Assembly (NCBI GenBank): GCA_023426375.1
Contig: JAFAAV010000073.1
Location: 1 to 63,494, forward strand
Origin: Actinomycetes bacterium
GTDB lineage: Bacteria; Actinomycetota; Actinomycetes; Actinomycetales; Micrococcaceae
Reading direction: 5' to 3'
Length of the DNA: 63,494 bases
The notes beneath the pieces were generated by a model. It worked only from the letters and a program-made list of their open reading frames with translations, was not told the DNA's origin and ran no database searches. The position numbers and the translations under genes were made by a program. Below, piece by piece: positions 1-8,807 of the stretch (positions are counted from its first letter, which is position 1; every line of letters begins with the position of its first letter).

Positions 1-1364
1 TTGGACAGGTCCTTGCCGTAGCCGGAGTGCTTGAAACCACCGTGCGGCATCTCTGCGACCAGCGGGATGTGCGTGTTGATCCACACGCAGCCGTAGTCCA
101 GATCGCGGGACATCCGCAGCGCGCGGCCGTGATCTTTGGTCCACACCGATGACGCCAAGCCGTACTCCACACCATTGGCCATCTCCACGGCCTGTTCCTC
201 GCCCGAGAAGGTCTGCACGGTGATGACGGGGCCGAAGATCTCGTTCTGAATGGCCTCGTCGTCCTGCTTCAGGTCGGCCACGATGGTCGGTTCGAAGAAG
301 AAGCCCGGACCATCCGCCTGCTTGCCGCCGGTCGTCACGGTCGCGTGGTCGGGCAGTCGTTCGATGAAGCCGGCCACCTGCTCGAGCTGCTTGGCGCTGT
401 TGAGCGGGCCGTAGAGGATGTCCTCCTTTTCCGGGGTGCCGAAGGATGTGTCCTTGGCGGCCTGAGTGATTTTCTCCAGGAACTCATCGCGCACGGACTC
501 TTCCACCAGGATGCGGGTGGACGCAGTGCAGTCCTGGCCTGCGTTGAACAGCCCGGCCTCCGCCAAGGTGGTCGCGGCGGCGTCCAGATCCGCGTCTGCA
601 AAGACGACGCACGGGGCCTTGCCGCCCAACTCCAGGTGCGCGCGCGTCAGGTTCTTGGCCGCCGACGCCGCCACGGACAGTCCCGCACGCACGGAACCGG
701 TGATCGACACCAGACCCGGGGTCGTGTTGGAGACCACCAGTTCACCCGTGTGACCGTTGCCCAGGACCACGTTGAACGTGCCCTCCGGGAGGAACTCGCT
801 GGCGATCTCCGCGAACAGCAACGTGGACTCGGGTGTGGTGTCCGAGGGCTTGAGAACAATGGTGTTGCCCGCGGCCAACGCCGGTCCCACCTTCCACACG
901 GCCATCATCAGCGGGTAGTTCCACGGGGTGACCTGACCGACCACACCGATCGGTTCCCGGCGGATCACCGAATTGAGGCCCTCCATGTACTCGCCACTGG
1001 CCAGACCTTCCATAAGGCGGGCCGCACCGGCGAAGAATCGGATCTGGTCTGCGGAAACGTCGACCTCTTCGGACTGGATCAAGTACTTGGGCTGACCCGT
1101 GTTGCGGGACTGGGCTTCGACAAGATCGGCTCCCCGGGCCTCGATGGCGTCCGCGATCTTGAGCAGTGCCAACTGTCGTGCACTCGGGGTCATGCGACCC
1201 CATACCTTGGCGGCCGCAGCCGCTGCGGCGTAGGCGGCGTCCACGTCTGCTTCATTGGAGTTGGGGGACTGGTCGATGACCTCCCCGGTGGCCGGATTGA
1301 CCAGGTCGAACGAGTCGGAGGATGAGGATTCGGTGTAGGAATTGTTGATGAAATTCTTGAGCAT
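1..1364 (-). CDS. Aldehyde dehydrogenase, gamma-aminobutyraldehyde type (C-terminus cut by window edge)
   Basis: NAD(P)-dependent oxidation of an aldehyde, probably 4-aminobutyraldehyde or a betaine-aldehyde-like substrate. The reverse frame is open from ATG at 1364 to base 1. It shows the Rossmann-side motif VTPWNYPLMMAVWK, the glutamate motif HLELGGKAP and the catalytic-cysteine motif FNAGQDCTAS. The NAGQDCTA form is typical of PatD/gamma-aminobutyraldehyde dehydrogenases in putrescine degradation, which is family knowledge. AGGAGA lies about 9 bases before the ATG. About 454 residues are visible, ending at GYGKDLSK, so roughly the last 20 are missing. Substrate is inferred; no putrescine transaminase or permease is visible in the window to confirm it. 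Confidence 0.85.
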   Translation of the reverse strand, partial: MLKNFINNSYTESSSSDSFDLVNPATGEVIDQSPNSNEADVDAAYAAAAAAAKVWGRMTPSARQLALLKIADAIEARGADLVEAQSRNTGQPKYLIQSEEVDVSADQIRFFAGAARLMEGLASGEYMEGLNSVIRREPIGVVGQVTPWNYPLMMAVWKVGPALAAGNTIVLKPSDTTPESTLLFAEIASEFLPEGTFNVVLGNGHTGELVVSNTTPGLVSITGSVRAGLSVAASAAKNLTRAHLELGGKAPCVVFADADLDAAATTLAEAGLFNAGQDCTASTRILVEESVRDEFLEKITQAAKDTSFGTPEKEDILYGPLNSAKQLEQVAGFIERLPDHATVTTGGKQADGPGFFFEPTIVADLKQDDEAIQNEIFGPVITVQTFSGEEQAVEMANGVEYGLASSVWTKDHGRALRMSRDLDYGCVWINTHIPLVAEMPHGGFKHSGYGKDLS

Positions 1365-1545
1365 GAGTAACCATCTCCTGTTCACACCAGCGCCCGCGTC
1401 CGTCGCGGGCGCAGCGCTCGGGGCACGTCACTGTGACCCCGAACACTTTTAGTTTAGTGCGTTAAGAGTTCTCCGAAAGGCCGCCGGAAGTGGGCCCGCA
1501 TGGTCCGAATTTTCCGCCTCGGAGTGCCCCGAGTAGCGTTGGACC

Positions 1546-1938
1546 ATGCCCGCGAATGCCAATGAACCGACCAGCGTGCGCCTGGATGTGTGGTTGTGGT
1601 CGGTCCGTCTGTTCAAGACCCGCTCCGCCGCGACCACTGCGTGCCGGGCCGGTCACGTGCGGCTCAATGCGGCGCCGGTCAAGGCGGCCCAGCCCGTTCG
1701 TGTGGGGGATCGAGTCACCGTTAGGCGCCCCGGGTGGCAGCAGGAATTCCAGGTCACCAAGTTGATCGTCAAGCGCGTGGGTGCCCCGGTGGCGGCGCAG
1801 TGCTACATCGACCATTCGCCGCCGCGGCCGGCTGAACTCAGTGTTCCCGTGGGACGTCGAGACCGCGGTGCGGGCAGGCCCACCAAGAAGGACCGCCGCG
1901 AGATGGAGCGGCTGCGCGGCTTGGATGGTTCGCGCTAG
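1546..1938 (+). CDS. S4-domain RNA-binding protein (Hsp15-like)
   Basis: 130-residue basic protein. The S4 fold spans about residues 10-70 (RLDVWLWSVRLFKTRSAAT, then a GHVRLNAAPVKAAQPVRVGD segment), followed by a basic tail ending GRPTKKDRREMERLRGL. Homologues related to E. coli Hsp15 bind stalled 50S-nascent-chain complexes; many actinobacterial relatives are only known as S4 proteins. The start is probably leaderless: TAGCGT at 1534-1539 lies six bases before the ATG and no ribosome-binding site is seen. It diverges from the aldehyde dehydrogenase and stands as a single gene. The family is clear; the ribosome-rescue role is inferred. Confidence 0.85.
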   Translation: MPANANEPTSVRLDVWLWSVRLFKTRSAATTACRAGHVRLNAAPVKAAQPVRVGDRVTVRRPGWQQEFQVTKLIVKRVGAPVAAQCYIDHSPPRPAELSVPVGRRDRGAGRPTKKDRREMERLRGLDGSR

Positions 1939-2004
1939 CTCGTTCAGGTCTTGTGGCCGACGTGAATCAGGCTCGGTGTGTCTGATGTGCGCGGACAAGC
2001 GCAG

Positions 2005-2772
2005 CTACATCGCCTGCAACACCCCGAAGGCGTTGATGGCCAGCAGTACACCCACGATGCCGATGAACCAGGCCGAGCCGGACTGCGCATGCTTGGTGAA
2101 CCACCGCTCCAGCGCGGACAGCGGCCGCTCCAGGGTGTTACGCGCGACTAGGCGTCCGATAGTCAGAATCAACGCCGGGGCAATCATGACCAGGCAGTAC
2201 CCCGCGAGCATGAGCAGCGATACCGTCAGGTTCGGGCTGGTCGACGAAATGATGCCGATACCCGCCAGGTACGGAACCATGGTGGCCACCTCGACCGAGA
2301 CGCCCACCAGCGCCAGGCCCATGAGGGCCGCAAGCGAACCGGCACCTGCGCGCTTGTCTGTGGGAGCGCCGTCGGCACCCAAGATTCGGGCCCGCCAGCG
2401 CGAGACGCGGCCGCCGGACGACGCCGCCGCGTTGCCGGCCATCTCGCGCTCGGCAGTAAGGCGCTTGGCTCGCTTGGTGTTCGGGTCCATGACGTAGCTC
2501 AGCACGACCAAGCCGATGCCCAGCACCAACTGAATGATGTATGCGGTGCGGGTTTCCAGGGCTTCACCGAAAACATCGAGGAACGCGGTGGCGCCCAGCA
2601 TGATGACCACGCCGATGGCGAAATAAGCGGTTACCACCGTGGCGAGGTACGTGAGCATCCGGCCGAGTCTCACGCGCCCCGGCGCCAGGAGTAGCCAGAG
2701 CGGGATGAGTAGGGTTCCAAAACTGGTGGAATCCACCAGCGCGAGAACCGCGAGAACTCCGACGGTCTCCAT
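2005..2772 (-). CDS. GAP/SfLAP-family membrane transporter
   Basis: 255-residue protein with about six hydrophobic segments split by a polar loop near residues 98-125. It starts METVGVLAVLALVDSTSFGT, a pattern of the GAP (glycopeptidolipid-addressing)/Sap (sulfolipid-addressing) group, LysE-like small-molecule exporters of actinobacteria. In mycobacteria these help move glycolipids to the surface; here the substrate is unknown. AGGAAGGA lies 8-9 bases before the ATG. It is divergent from a TetR regulator, and the shared 73-base gap carries two copies of a palindrome, so it is very likely the target of that repressor. Confidence 0.8.
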   Translation of the reverse strand: METVGVLAVLALVDSTSFGTLLIPLWLLLAPGRVRLGRMLTYLATVVTAYFAIGVVIMLGATAFLDVFGEALETRTAYIIQLVLGIGLVVLSYVMDPNTKRAKRLTAEREMAGNAAASSGGRVSRWRARILGADGAPTDKRAGAGSLAALMGLALVGVSVEVATMVPYLAGIGIISSTSPNLTVSLLMLAGYCLVMIAPALILTIGRLVARNTLERPLSALERWFTKHAQSGSAWFIGIVGVLLAINAFGVLQAM

Positions 2773-2795
2773 GGGGTGGTCCTTCCTAAGTGAAC

Positions 2796-2835
2796 TAGCA
2801 CGCTTGTGCCACTTAAAGCTAGCACAGTCGTGCTA
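2796..2835. promoter_or_regulatory. Two palindromic operators between GAP transporter and TetR gene
   Basis: Site 1 (2796-2811) reads TAGCAC-GCTT-GTGCCA, one base short of a perfect palindrome. Site 2 (2820-2835) reads TAGCAC-AGTC-GTGCTA, a perfect 6+4+6 palindrome. Their centres are 24 bases apart. Site 2 touches the TetR gene's -10 box (TAATTT, 2834-2839), so binding should block the regulator's own promoter as well as the divergent transporter. Confidence 0.75.
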
Positions 2836-2845
2836 ATTTAAGGTC

Positions 2846-3445
2846 ATGCCCTCCAGGATTGACCGCGAAGCACGTAAGGCCGAACTCGCTGAGGCCGCGT
2901 GGCGTGTCATTCTCCGATCGGGTGTTTCCGCGGTCTCCGTGCGGACGGTTGCGGAAGAAGCGGGCCTGGCCGTGGGGTCACTGCGACACGTGTTCCCCAC
3001 GCGCACCGAGCTGCTCGTGTATTCCGCGGAGCTCATGATGGAGCGGGCGTACGAACGCATCATGAAACTTCCCCACGAGGGCAGCGCCGAGGACTACGTC
3101 CTGGCCGTGGTCAAGAACCTGGTCCCCTTCACCGAACAGACTCGTGCGGAAATGGACGTCAACATCGCGCTGATCGCTGAGGCGACCGCGGTGCCGGAGC
3201 TCAAGGCCTTGCGAGACTCCGCCCATGAGCAAATTGCGACTGCGTGTATCCAGTTGGCGGCCATGCTGCGTGGGGAGGACGCCGAGGATCCGAGCGAAGG
3301 CGCAACACGAAATGGTCGGCGGCTTCACGCCCTTGCGGATGGACTGGCCCTGCACCTCATGCACCGAGCGGAATCGGAGGACCTGGAGCGCGCTGCTGGG
3401 CTCCTCGAGGATGAAATTCGGGACATCGCCGCAGGTCGCGGGTAG
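2846..3445 (+). CDS. TetR/AcrR-family transcriptional regulator
   Basis: 199-residue repressor. The N-terminal helix-turn-helix covers about residues 8-55 (ILRSGVSAVSVRTVAEEAGLA, then GSLRHVFPTRTELL), followed by an all-helical ligand domain resembling TetR_C_6/BetI-type members. A -10 box TAATTT ends six bases before the ATG, so the mRNA is probably leaderless. It is divergent from the GAP transporter and most likely controls it and itself through the paired palindromes in the gap. The inducing ligand cannot be read from sequence. Confidence 0.88.
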   Translation: MPSRIDREARKAELAEAAWRVILRSGVSAVSVRTVAEEAGLAVGSLRHVFPTRTELLVYSAELMMERAYERIMKLPHEGSAEDYVLAVVKNLVPFTEQTRAEMDVNIALIAEATAVPELKALRDSAHEQIATACIQLAAMLRGEDAEDPSEGATRNGRRLHALADGLALHLMHRAESEDLERAAGLLEDEIRDIAAGRG

Positions 3446-3647
3446 GGCCCTCACTGCGCGGCCGAGATTAAGAGACTCTCACCCAATCCACATCGGTATC
3501 TCATGAGTGTCAATCATCATGAACGTGTCAGTACAAGTGGGAAGTAACAAGTGTGTGGGGATCGAGCCGTCCCGCGCTGGCGCTCTACGCGCCGGTAGAC
3601 TGAATGTTGCTTTCGAGTGAAAATTTCATGACGATCCGGGGGCATTC

Positions 3648-4352
3648 ATGAGCCGATCCACCACTCCTCGCCGTAAGCGGCCGTTCTGGTTGGGTGCCTT
3701 AGTGGCCGCAGTGATCGTGTCTCTGATCATCACGCTGCTCAGCCTGTTTGCTGTCTGGTGGGCCCCCAACCTGGGTATTTACCACTATCTCGAGGTCACC
3801 TCCGAGGTGAACCTGCCCATGTGGTGGAACGTGCTCCTGCTGATCGTCGCAGCCACTCTCATGTTCCTGGTCGCGGCCAACACCCCCAGCCGCAGTGCTC
3901 GATTCTCCTGGCGACTCATCGCGGTCATTGCCCTGTTGATGTCCTTGGATGACGCCACCATGCTCCATGAAAAACTGGGTCTGGTGGTGGAGCGGTTCGC
4001 CCCGGATACTGGTTTCACGTTCACGTGGGTGATCCTGGGTGCGCCGATCGCCGCGGCGGTTATTCTGCTGGCGTTCTTCGCCTCGCGCCGCATTCACAAA
4101 ACACCCGGTCGCTTGCTGGTGAGCGGATTCGTTGTCTTTCTGGGTGCGGCCGTGGGTTTCGAGTTCATCGCCGACTATCTGATCCGCATCGAGGCCCATT
4201 GGTTCCTCTACCGGGTGACCTACCACATGGAAGAGGGCCTGGAGATGGTGGGTGCGGCGCTGATTGCCGCGGCCCCGCTCGCCGATATCCAGCGCGTGTA
4301 TCTCCGCGGTCAGGTGGTCAATCCGATCAGCCCGGCGCCCATCACGGATTGA
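3648..4352 (+). CDS. Polytopic membrane protein with SLDDATMLHEKL motif
   Basis: 234-residue protein with about six membrane segments (residues ~15-40, 57-77, 86-100, 125-145, 158-180, 200-215). A conserved-looking acidic/His motif SLDDATMLHEKL lies at the end of helix 3, and a second set (EFIADYLIRIEAHW, HMEEGLEM) lies near helices 5-6. I recall similar D/E-D-x-x-x-x-H-E motifs in uncharacterised bacterial membrane proteins; they could bind metal or haem, but this is inference. GGGGG about 4 bases before the ATG serves as ribosome-binding site. It is a single gene, convergent with the next one. Function unknown. Confidence 0.7.
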   Translation: MSRSTTPRRKRPFWLGALVAAVIVSLIITLLSLFAVWWAPNLGIYHYLEVTSEVNLPMWWNVLLLIVAATLMFLVAANTPSRSARFSWRLIAVIALLMSLDDATMLHEKLGLVVERFAPDTGFTFTWVILGAPIAAAVILLAFFASRRIHKTPGRLLVSGFVVFLGAAVGFEFIADYLIRIEAHWFLYRVTYHMEEGLEMVGAALIAAAPLADIQRVYLRGQVVNPISPAPITD

Positions 4353-4378
4353 ACCGGCCCGCAGGCTCGGGGTGCGGG

Positions 4379-5596
4379 TCAGCGATCGTTGGCGGACCCG
4401 TTGCGCTTGCTCTTCCATCGCGTCATGGCATAGCCCAATAACGATGGCGCTTCCTCCGGCTCCTTGGCGTTCGCGTTGCGCAGCCTGTCCTGGCGCATGC
4501 GCTGGTGCTCGTCCAAGTACTGCTCGTAACGGCGCTGTTGCTGGCGTTGCTGTTCCTGCTCGGCTGCGCCACCTTGATCATCGCTGTCCGGGCGTCGCTC
4601 CATGGACGTGATCGTGTGGGGCGGTTGATCATCCGGTACTCGACGATTGCGTTGGCGGCGTTCCATGACCAGCCGTTCACGTTCGGCCCGTTCCGCCAGC
4701 CTGCGCTGGGACGCGCTCATCTTCTTGGGTTCCGAGTAGTTGTCCCGGATCCGTTCGATGACCGGAAGCTCATCGGTGTTCTCGTAGGCGACCTGGTTGT
4801 CATCGGTGCGATGATCGGTGTGATGCGTCGTGTAGGTGGGCGGGGCGTCGTCGTACGTGGCTCGTTGCCGGGGGATCGGTTGGGTCGTTTCGGTCTCGTG
4901 CGCCACGGTGACCGCGGGAAGGGGTCCGGTGTCCACGTCGTCCACGCGGGTGGGGGCCCAATCGGACTCCGAGAAAGCCTGGTAGCTGCTGTAGCCGCGC
5001 CACAGTTTCCAGCCGAGGTAGGCGACGCCCAGCAGGATGACCGTGGACGGGGCACCGTACCCGGTTGCGTAGTAGATGGTGGCGACCACCAGCAGGATCA
5101 GACCCAGGCCCACCGGTGCGAGCGCCATGGGCGTGTGGACCGGTAGCGCGCCCAGTAGGGTGCGGGTGTAACGACTGGTCGCGTCAGAACCGTGGAGGGC
5201 GTGGGCGCGGATCTTCACGCCGGGCGGGGTTGTTTCGGCCAGTTTGTGAGCGACCACCGGGGGCTCGTCCGGCTGGGAGGCATTGAGGACGACGTCGCGC
5301 GCTCGCCCCGCTGCCAACGCCGCTCTATTCGAGGCGGAGGCACCTGCGAGCACCAGGTAGACACCCATGGACAGCAGGATCCCGGGGAGCATGACGGCGA
5401 GGGCCAGGGCCAGGACGCGCCAGATCCAGGGGACCTCTGCCGCGGGGAAGTTCTCGAACTGCAGCACCCCGTGGGTGAACCACAGGATCAGGCCGCCGAT
5501 CAGCAGGCCCGTGAGGCCGTTGATGATGGCGAACACGCGTAACCGGGGCCAGCCGCGTGCCGAGCGGGCTGCCCAGCGTTGTTCGCGTGTGCGCAT
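4379..5596 (-). CDS. Membrane protein with long polar C-terminal tail
   Basis: 405 residues from the ATG at 5596, chosen because AGGAG sits 5 bases upstream; an in-frame start at 5671 lacks one. Two N-terminal membrane helices (FAIINGLTGLLIGGLILWF and a VLALALAVMLPGILL region) and two more near residues 155-195 are followed by about 200 polar residues. The tail is rich in Thr/His/Asp, then in Gln/Glu/Arg (EQEQQRQQQRR), probably a cytoplasmic helix or coiled coil. No enzyme motif is seen. Codon use matches the neighbours. I do not recognise the family. Confidence 0.7.
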   Translation of the reverse strand: MRTREQRWAARSARGWPRLRVFAIINGLTGLLIGGLILWFTHGVLQFENFPAAEVPWIWRVLALALAVMLPGILLSMGVYLVLAGASASNRAALAAGRARDVVLNASQPDEPPVVAHKLAETTPPGVKIRAHALHGSDATSRYTRTLLGALPVHTPMALAPVGLGLILLVVATIYYATGYGAPSTVILLGVAYLGWKLWRGYSSYQAFSESDWAPTRVDDVDTGPLPAVTVAHETETTQPIPRQRATYDDAPPTYTTHHTDHRTDDNQVAYENTDELPVIERIRDNYSEPKKMSASQRRLAERAERERLVMERRQRNRRVPDDQPPHTITSMERRPDSDDQGGAAEQEQQRQQQRRYEQYLDEHQRMRQDRLRNANAKEPEEAPSLLGYAMTRWKSKRNGSANDR

Positions 5597-5699
5597 GAGA
5601 ACTCCTGATGTCCCGGGGAAGTGGGCTCCTCTCAGGGTAAATGGTTCCGGGCGTTCTGGCTGCTCTCGCAATTCGGATGTGTGGGCCTAGGATCGACCA

Positions 5700-6971
5700 G
5701 TGCCCCGCTTGTTGCTCGACCTCACCCCGCTGCGTGAGTCCCCGGCGTTCCGACGCCTGTGGATCGGCTCCACCATGTCCATGCTGGGGAACCAATTCAC
5801 GGTGGTGGCCATCAGCCTGGAGGTCTTCGAGCTCACCCGCTCCACGTTTGCCGTGGGCATGGTGGGTGTCGCCGCGTTGCTGCCGCTGATCGTGTCCGGG
5901 TTGTACGGCGGGTCGATGGGAGATGCGCACAATCGCCGCACCGTGGGGCTGTGGACCACGTTTGGTCTCTTCGCGGTGACGGTGGCGTTGGCCGTGCATT
6001 CGTGGGCGCACATTTCGTCCCTGGTAGTGCTGTACACGCTGGTGGCGCTGCATTCGTTTGCGCAAGGGCTGAATCAGCCGGTGCGCGGGGCGATTGTTCC
6101 GCGGTTGGTGCCGACCAAACATCTGCCCGCGGCCAACGCGCTGTTCCAACTGACCATGGGATCCACACTGATGGTCGGGCCGCTGTTGGGCGCGTTGACC
6201 GTGGCGGGGTTGGGTTTTCAATGGGCCTATACGGCCGACGCACTGACTTTCATGGTCAGCCTGTGGGCGATGTACAAGCTGCCATCTCTGCCGCCCGACG
6301 GCGCCCCCTCTCGTGCCGGTTTCCGTTCCGTGGTCGAGGGCTTCCGGTTCCTGGCTACCCGCCCCAACCTGCGCATGACGTTCCTGCTGGACATGGCCGC
6401 GATGTTCTTCGCGATGCCGCGTGCGTTGTTCCCGGTGCTCGGCGCAACCGTGTTGGGCGGGGATCAGTTCACGGTGGGGCTGTTGACCGCGGCGCTCGCC
6501 GCCGGTTCCGTGCTGGCGGGATTGCTGTCCGGGCCGTTGGTGCGGCTCAACCGCCATGGCAAGGCGTGCGCGATGGCGGTGGCCGGGTGGGCCGTGTGCA
6601 TCATGGCGTTCGGTGGCGTGGTGCTGCTGGCCTCGGCCGGGTGGGGGCGAGAGACCGTGTGGCCGCTGGCGGCGTCGTGCGCGGTGCTGGTCGCGGCCGG
6701 TGCGATGGACGCGATCTCCATGCTGTTCCGCACCACCATCTTGCAGGCCGCGACTCCGGATGCGCTGCGCGGGCGACTGCAGGGCATCTTCATTGTGGTC
6801 GTGGCTGGCGGACCTCGCCTGGGCGACGCCTACATGGGCACGGCGGGTGAGTTCGCCGGTCCCGGTTTGGCTGCTGTGGTGGGAGCCGCCGTGTGCCTGG
6901 TACTCGTGGTGGTCCTGGTGCGGAAGTTCCCTGCGTTCATGCGGTATGACGCGCGGGATCCGCAGCCGTAG
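5700..6971 (+). CDS. MFS transporter, EntS/MFS_3-like
   Basis: 423-residue permease with about 12 membrane segments. It begins near PAFRRLWIGSTMSMLGNQFT, the N-terminal signature of the MFS_3 (enterobactin-exporter EntS-like) group. Motif A-like GGSMGDAHNRRTV lies after helix 2, and FAQGLNQPVRGAIVPRLV after helix 4. These proteins export siderophores or drugs by proton antiport (family knowledge); no siderophore genes are nearby, so the substrate is open. The GTG start follows TAGGAT (5688-5693) by six bases, so translation is probably leaderless. Confidence 0.85.
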   Translation: MPRLLLDLTPLRESPAFRRLWIGSTMSMLGNQFTVVAISLEVFELTRSTFAVGMVGVAALLPLIVSGLYGGSMGDAHNRRTVGLWTTFGLFAVTVALAVHSWAHISSLVVLYTLVALHSFAQGLNQPVRGAIVPRLVPTKHLPAANALFQLTMGSTLMVGPLLGALTVAGLGFQWAYTADALTFMVSLWAMYKLPSLPPDGAPSRAGFRSVVEGFRFLATRPNLRMTFLLDMAAMFFAMPRALFPVLGATVLGGDQFTVGLLTAALAAGSVLAGLLSGPLVRLNRHGKACAMAVAGWAVCIMAFGGVVLLASAGWGRETVWPLAASCAVLVAAGAMDAISMLFRTTILQAATPDALRGRLQGIFIVVVAGGPRLGDAYMGTAGEFAGPGLAAVVGAAVCLVLVVVLVRKFPAFMRYDARDPQP

Positions 6972-7125
6972 CGTTCGCTTGTTGCCTGCACTGTGTGACT
7001 GTTCGCGCTCCGCGGGGAGAGTTTTTGAGCGGCATCTGTGTTTCGTGGGTCACAATGTGGGAAGAAATCGCGCGTTGTGCAGGGCCTTACGCATGGCGCT
7101 CGCCGATCCACTCGAAGGAGCGAAC

Positions 7126-8583
7126 ATGGCAATTCTCGACGACCAACGCTGGCACGGAAAGCTCTACGTCAACGGGTGGCGGGACGGATCCGGCGATCCC
7201 ATCTCTGTCCAGAATCCCGCTTCGGAAGCTGTCCTGGGCTCGGTGGGTTCGGCATCTCCCGCCGATGTGTACGACGCCGCTCGGCAGGCTTCCGAAGCGC
7301 AGGTCGCCTGGGCCGCGCTTAAACCGACCGAGCGCGCGGCCGTGCTGCGCAAGGCGGGTCAGCTGTTCGAGGAGAACACCGAAGAGATTATCGACTGGGT
7401 GATGCGCGAGACCGGCGCCATCCAGCCCAAGGCCGAAATGGAAGCAAACGTCGCGGCGCAGGAGTGCTTCGAGGCGTCCGCGCTGCCCACGCATGCCCGA
7501 GGTGAGGTGTTGGCCTCCGACGATCCGCATTGGTCGTTTGCCCGGCGCGTGCCTGCGGGCGTGGTGACCGTGATTTCACCGTTCAACTTCCCGTTGATCC
7601 TGTCGATCCGTTCGGTGGCACCGGCGTTGGCCCTGGGAAATGCGGTCTTGTTGAAGCCGGATCCCCGCACGCCCATCACGGGTGGAGTGTTGCTCGCACG
7701 GATCTTTGAAGAGGCGGGACTGCCCTCGGGTGTGCTGCAGGTGCTACCGGGAGGCGGCGACGTCGGCGCGGCGACCGTTGACGCGCCCGAGGTGAGAATC
7801 GTGTCCTTCACCGGCTCTACAGACGCGGGACGCCATGTGGGTGCGGCGGGTGCCAAGCATCTGAAACGAACTCACCTGGAGCTGGGCGGCAACAACGCGA
7901 TGGTGGTGCTGCCATCTGCTGATCTGGATCTGGCGGCGGGTGTGGGATCTATGGGCTCGTTCTTCCACCAGGGTCAGGTGTGTATGACCACGGGACGCCA
8001 CATTGTTCATGAGGATGTGTACGAGGAGTACGTGTCCAAGTTGGCCGAGCGGGCCGACGCTCTGGTGGTGGGTGATCCGTCCGAGGGGCAAGTTCACCTG
8101 GGGCCGATCATCGACGAGAAACAGCTGAAATCCGTGGATTCCAAGGTGCAGGATTCAGTGATCGCGGGTGCATCTATCCGCGCGGGAGCGACACACGACG
8201 GACTGTTTTACCGGCCCACCGTTCTGGCGGATCTGACAGTGGATATGCCGGCGTGGAACGAGGAAATCTTCGGTCCCGTTGCGCCGGTGATCAAGGTGTC
8301 TTCTGTTGAAGAAGCCGTGAACCTCGCGAACAACTCGGAGTACGCGCTGTCGCTGTCGATCATTGGCGACGTGGGTGAGGCACTCAAGGTCGTGGATCGC
8401 ATCACTGCGGGCAAGATCCACATCAACGAGATGACCGTGATGGACGAAGCGACCGCGCCCATGGGCGGGATGAAGGCCTCCGGAACCGGTGCTCGATTCG
8501 GTGGTGCGGCCGCGAATATCGAGGCCTTCACCGAGAGTCAGTGGGTCACGATCAGCCCGGACATTCCGCAATATCCGTTCTGA
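7126..8583 (+). CDS. Aldehyde dehydrogenase, benzaldehyde (XylC) type
   Basis: 485 residues from ATG 7126, with GAAGGAG six bases upstream; the same frame is open much further upstream but only this start has a binding site and fits the family. Motifs are ISPFNFPLILSIRSVAPALA, the base glutamate in HLELGGNNAMV and the nucleophile cysteine in FHQGQVCMTTGR. This HQGQVCM form is typical of NAD-dependent benzaldehyde/vanillin-type dehydrogenases, which oxidise aromatic aldehydes to acids. It is monocistronic and ends at a strong hairpin (8598-8636). No aromatic ring-cleavage genes lie in the window, so substrate is inferred. Confidence 0.85.
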   Translation: MAILDDQRWHGKLYVNGWRDGSGDPISVQNPASEAVLGSVGSASPADVYDAARQASEAQVAWAALKPTERAAVLRKAGQLFEENTEEIIDWVMRETGAIQPKAEMEANVAAQECFEASALPTHARGEVLASDDPHWSFARRVPAGVVTVISPFNFPLILSIRSVAPALALGNAVLLKPDPRTPITGGVLLARIFEEAGLPSGVLQVLPGGGDVGAATVDAPEVRIVSFTGSTDAGRHVGAAGAKHLKRTHLELGGNNAMVVLPSADLDLAAGVGSMGSFFHQGQVCMTTGRHIVHEDVYEEYVSKLAERADALVVGDPSEGQVHLGPIIDEKQLKSVDSKVQDSVIAGASIRAGATHDGLFYRPTVLADLTVDMPAWNEEIFGPVAPVIKVSSVEEAVNLANNSEYALSLSIIGDVGEALKVVDRITAGKIHINEMTVMDEATAPMGGMKASGTGARFGGAAANIEAFTESQWVTISPDIPQYPF

Positions 8584-8597
8584 GTTAACCGCTCGGT

Positions 8598-8636
8598 ATA
8601 GCAAGGTGGCCGTGCAACAAACGGTCACCTTGCTAT
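8598..8636 (+). terminator. Stem-loop terminator after the aldehyde dehydrogenase
   Basis: ATAGCAAGGTGGCCGT (8598-8613) pairs with ACGGTCACCTTGCTAT (8621-8636): 16 base pairs with one G-U, loop of 7. It lies 15 bases after the stop codon, with only a weak T-rich tail. Confidence 0.7.
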
Positions 8637-8807
8637 CTTGTAATCGCCAGTGAACATTTTTGACTAGTAGTTATGCATTTACATTTAAAAGTTATCCACA
8701 GATGTTCTTTTGTGGTGGATAGTGCTAATTGAATTTTCGTAAGCTCAAATGGCTGCCGGAGCACGGCGGTGGCCGCCGAGCTTCACTGAGTTAGAGGGGA
8801 CCATCCA

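Noticed and set aside
6556..7125. 190-residue N-terminal extension of the benzaldehyde-type dehydrogenase
   Set aside because: It lies over the MFS gene in another frame; the start at 7126 has a good binding site and normal enzyme length.
8692..8700. Single DnaA box TTATCCACA in an AT-rich gap, possible replication origin
   Set aside because: Only one perfect box, no cluster and no dnaA/dnaN genes near; a chance match in AT-rich DNA is likely.
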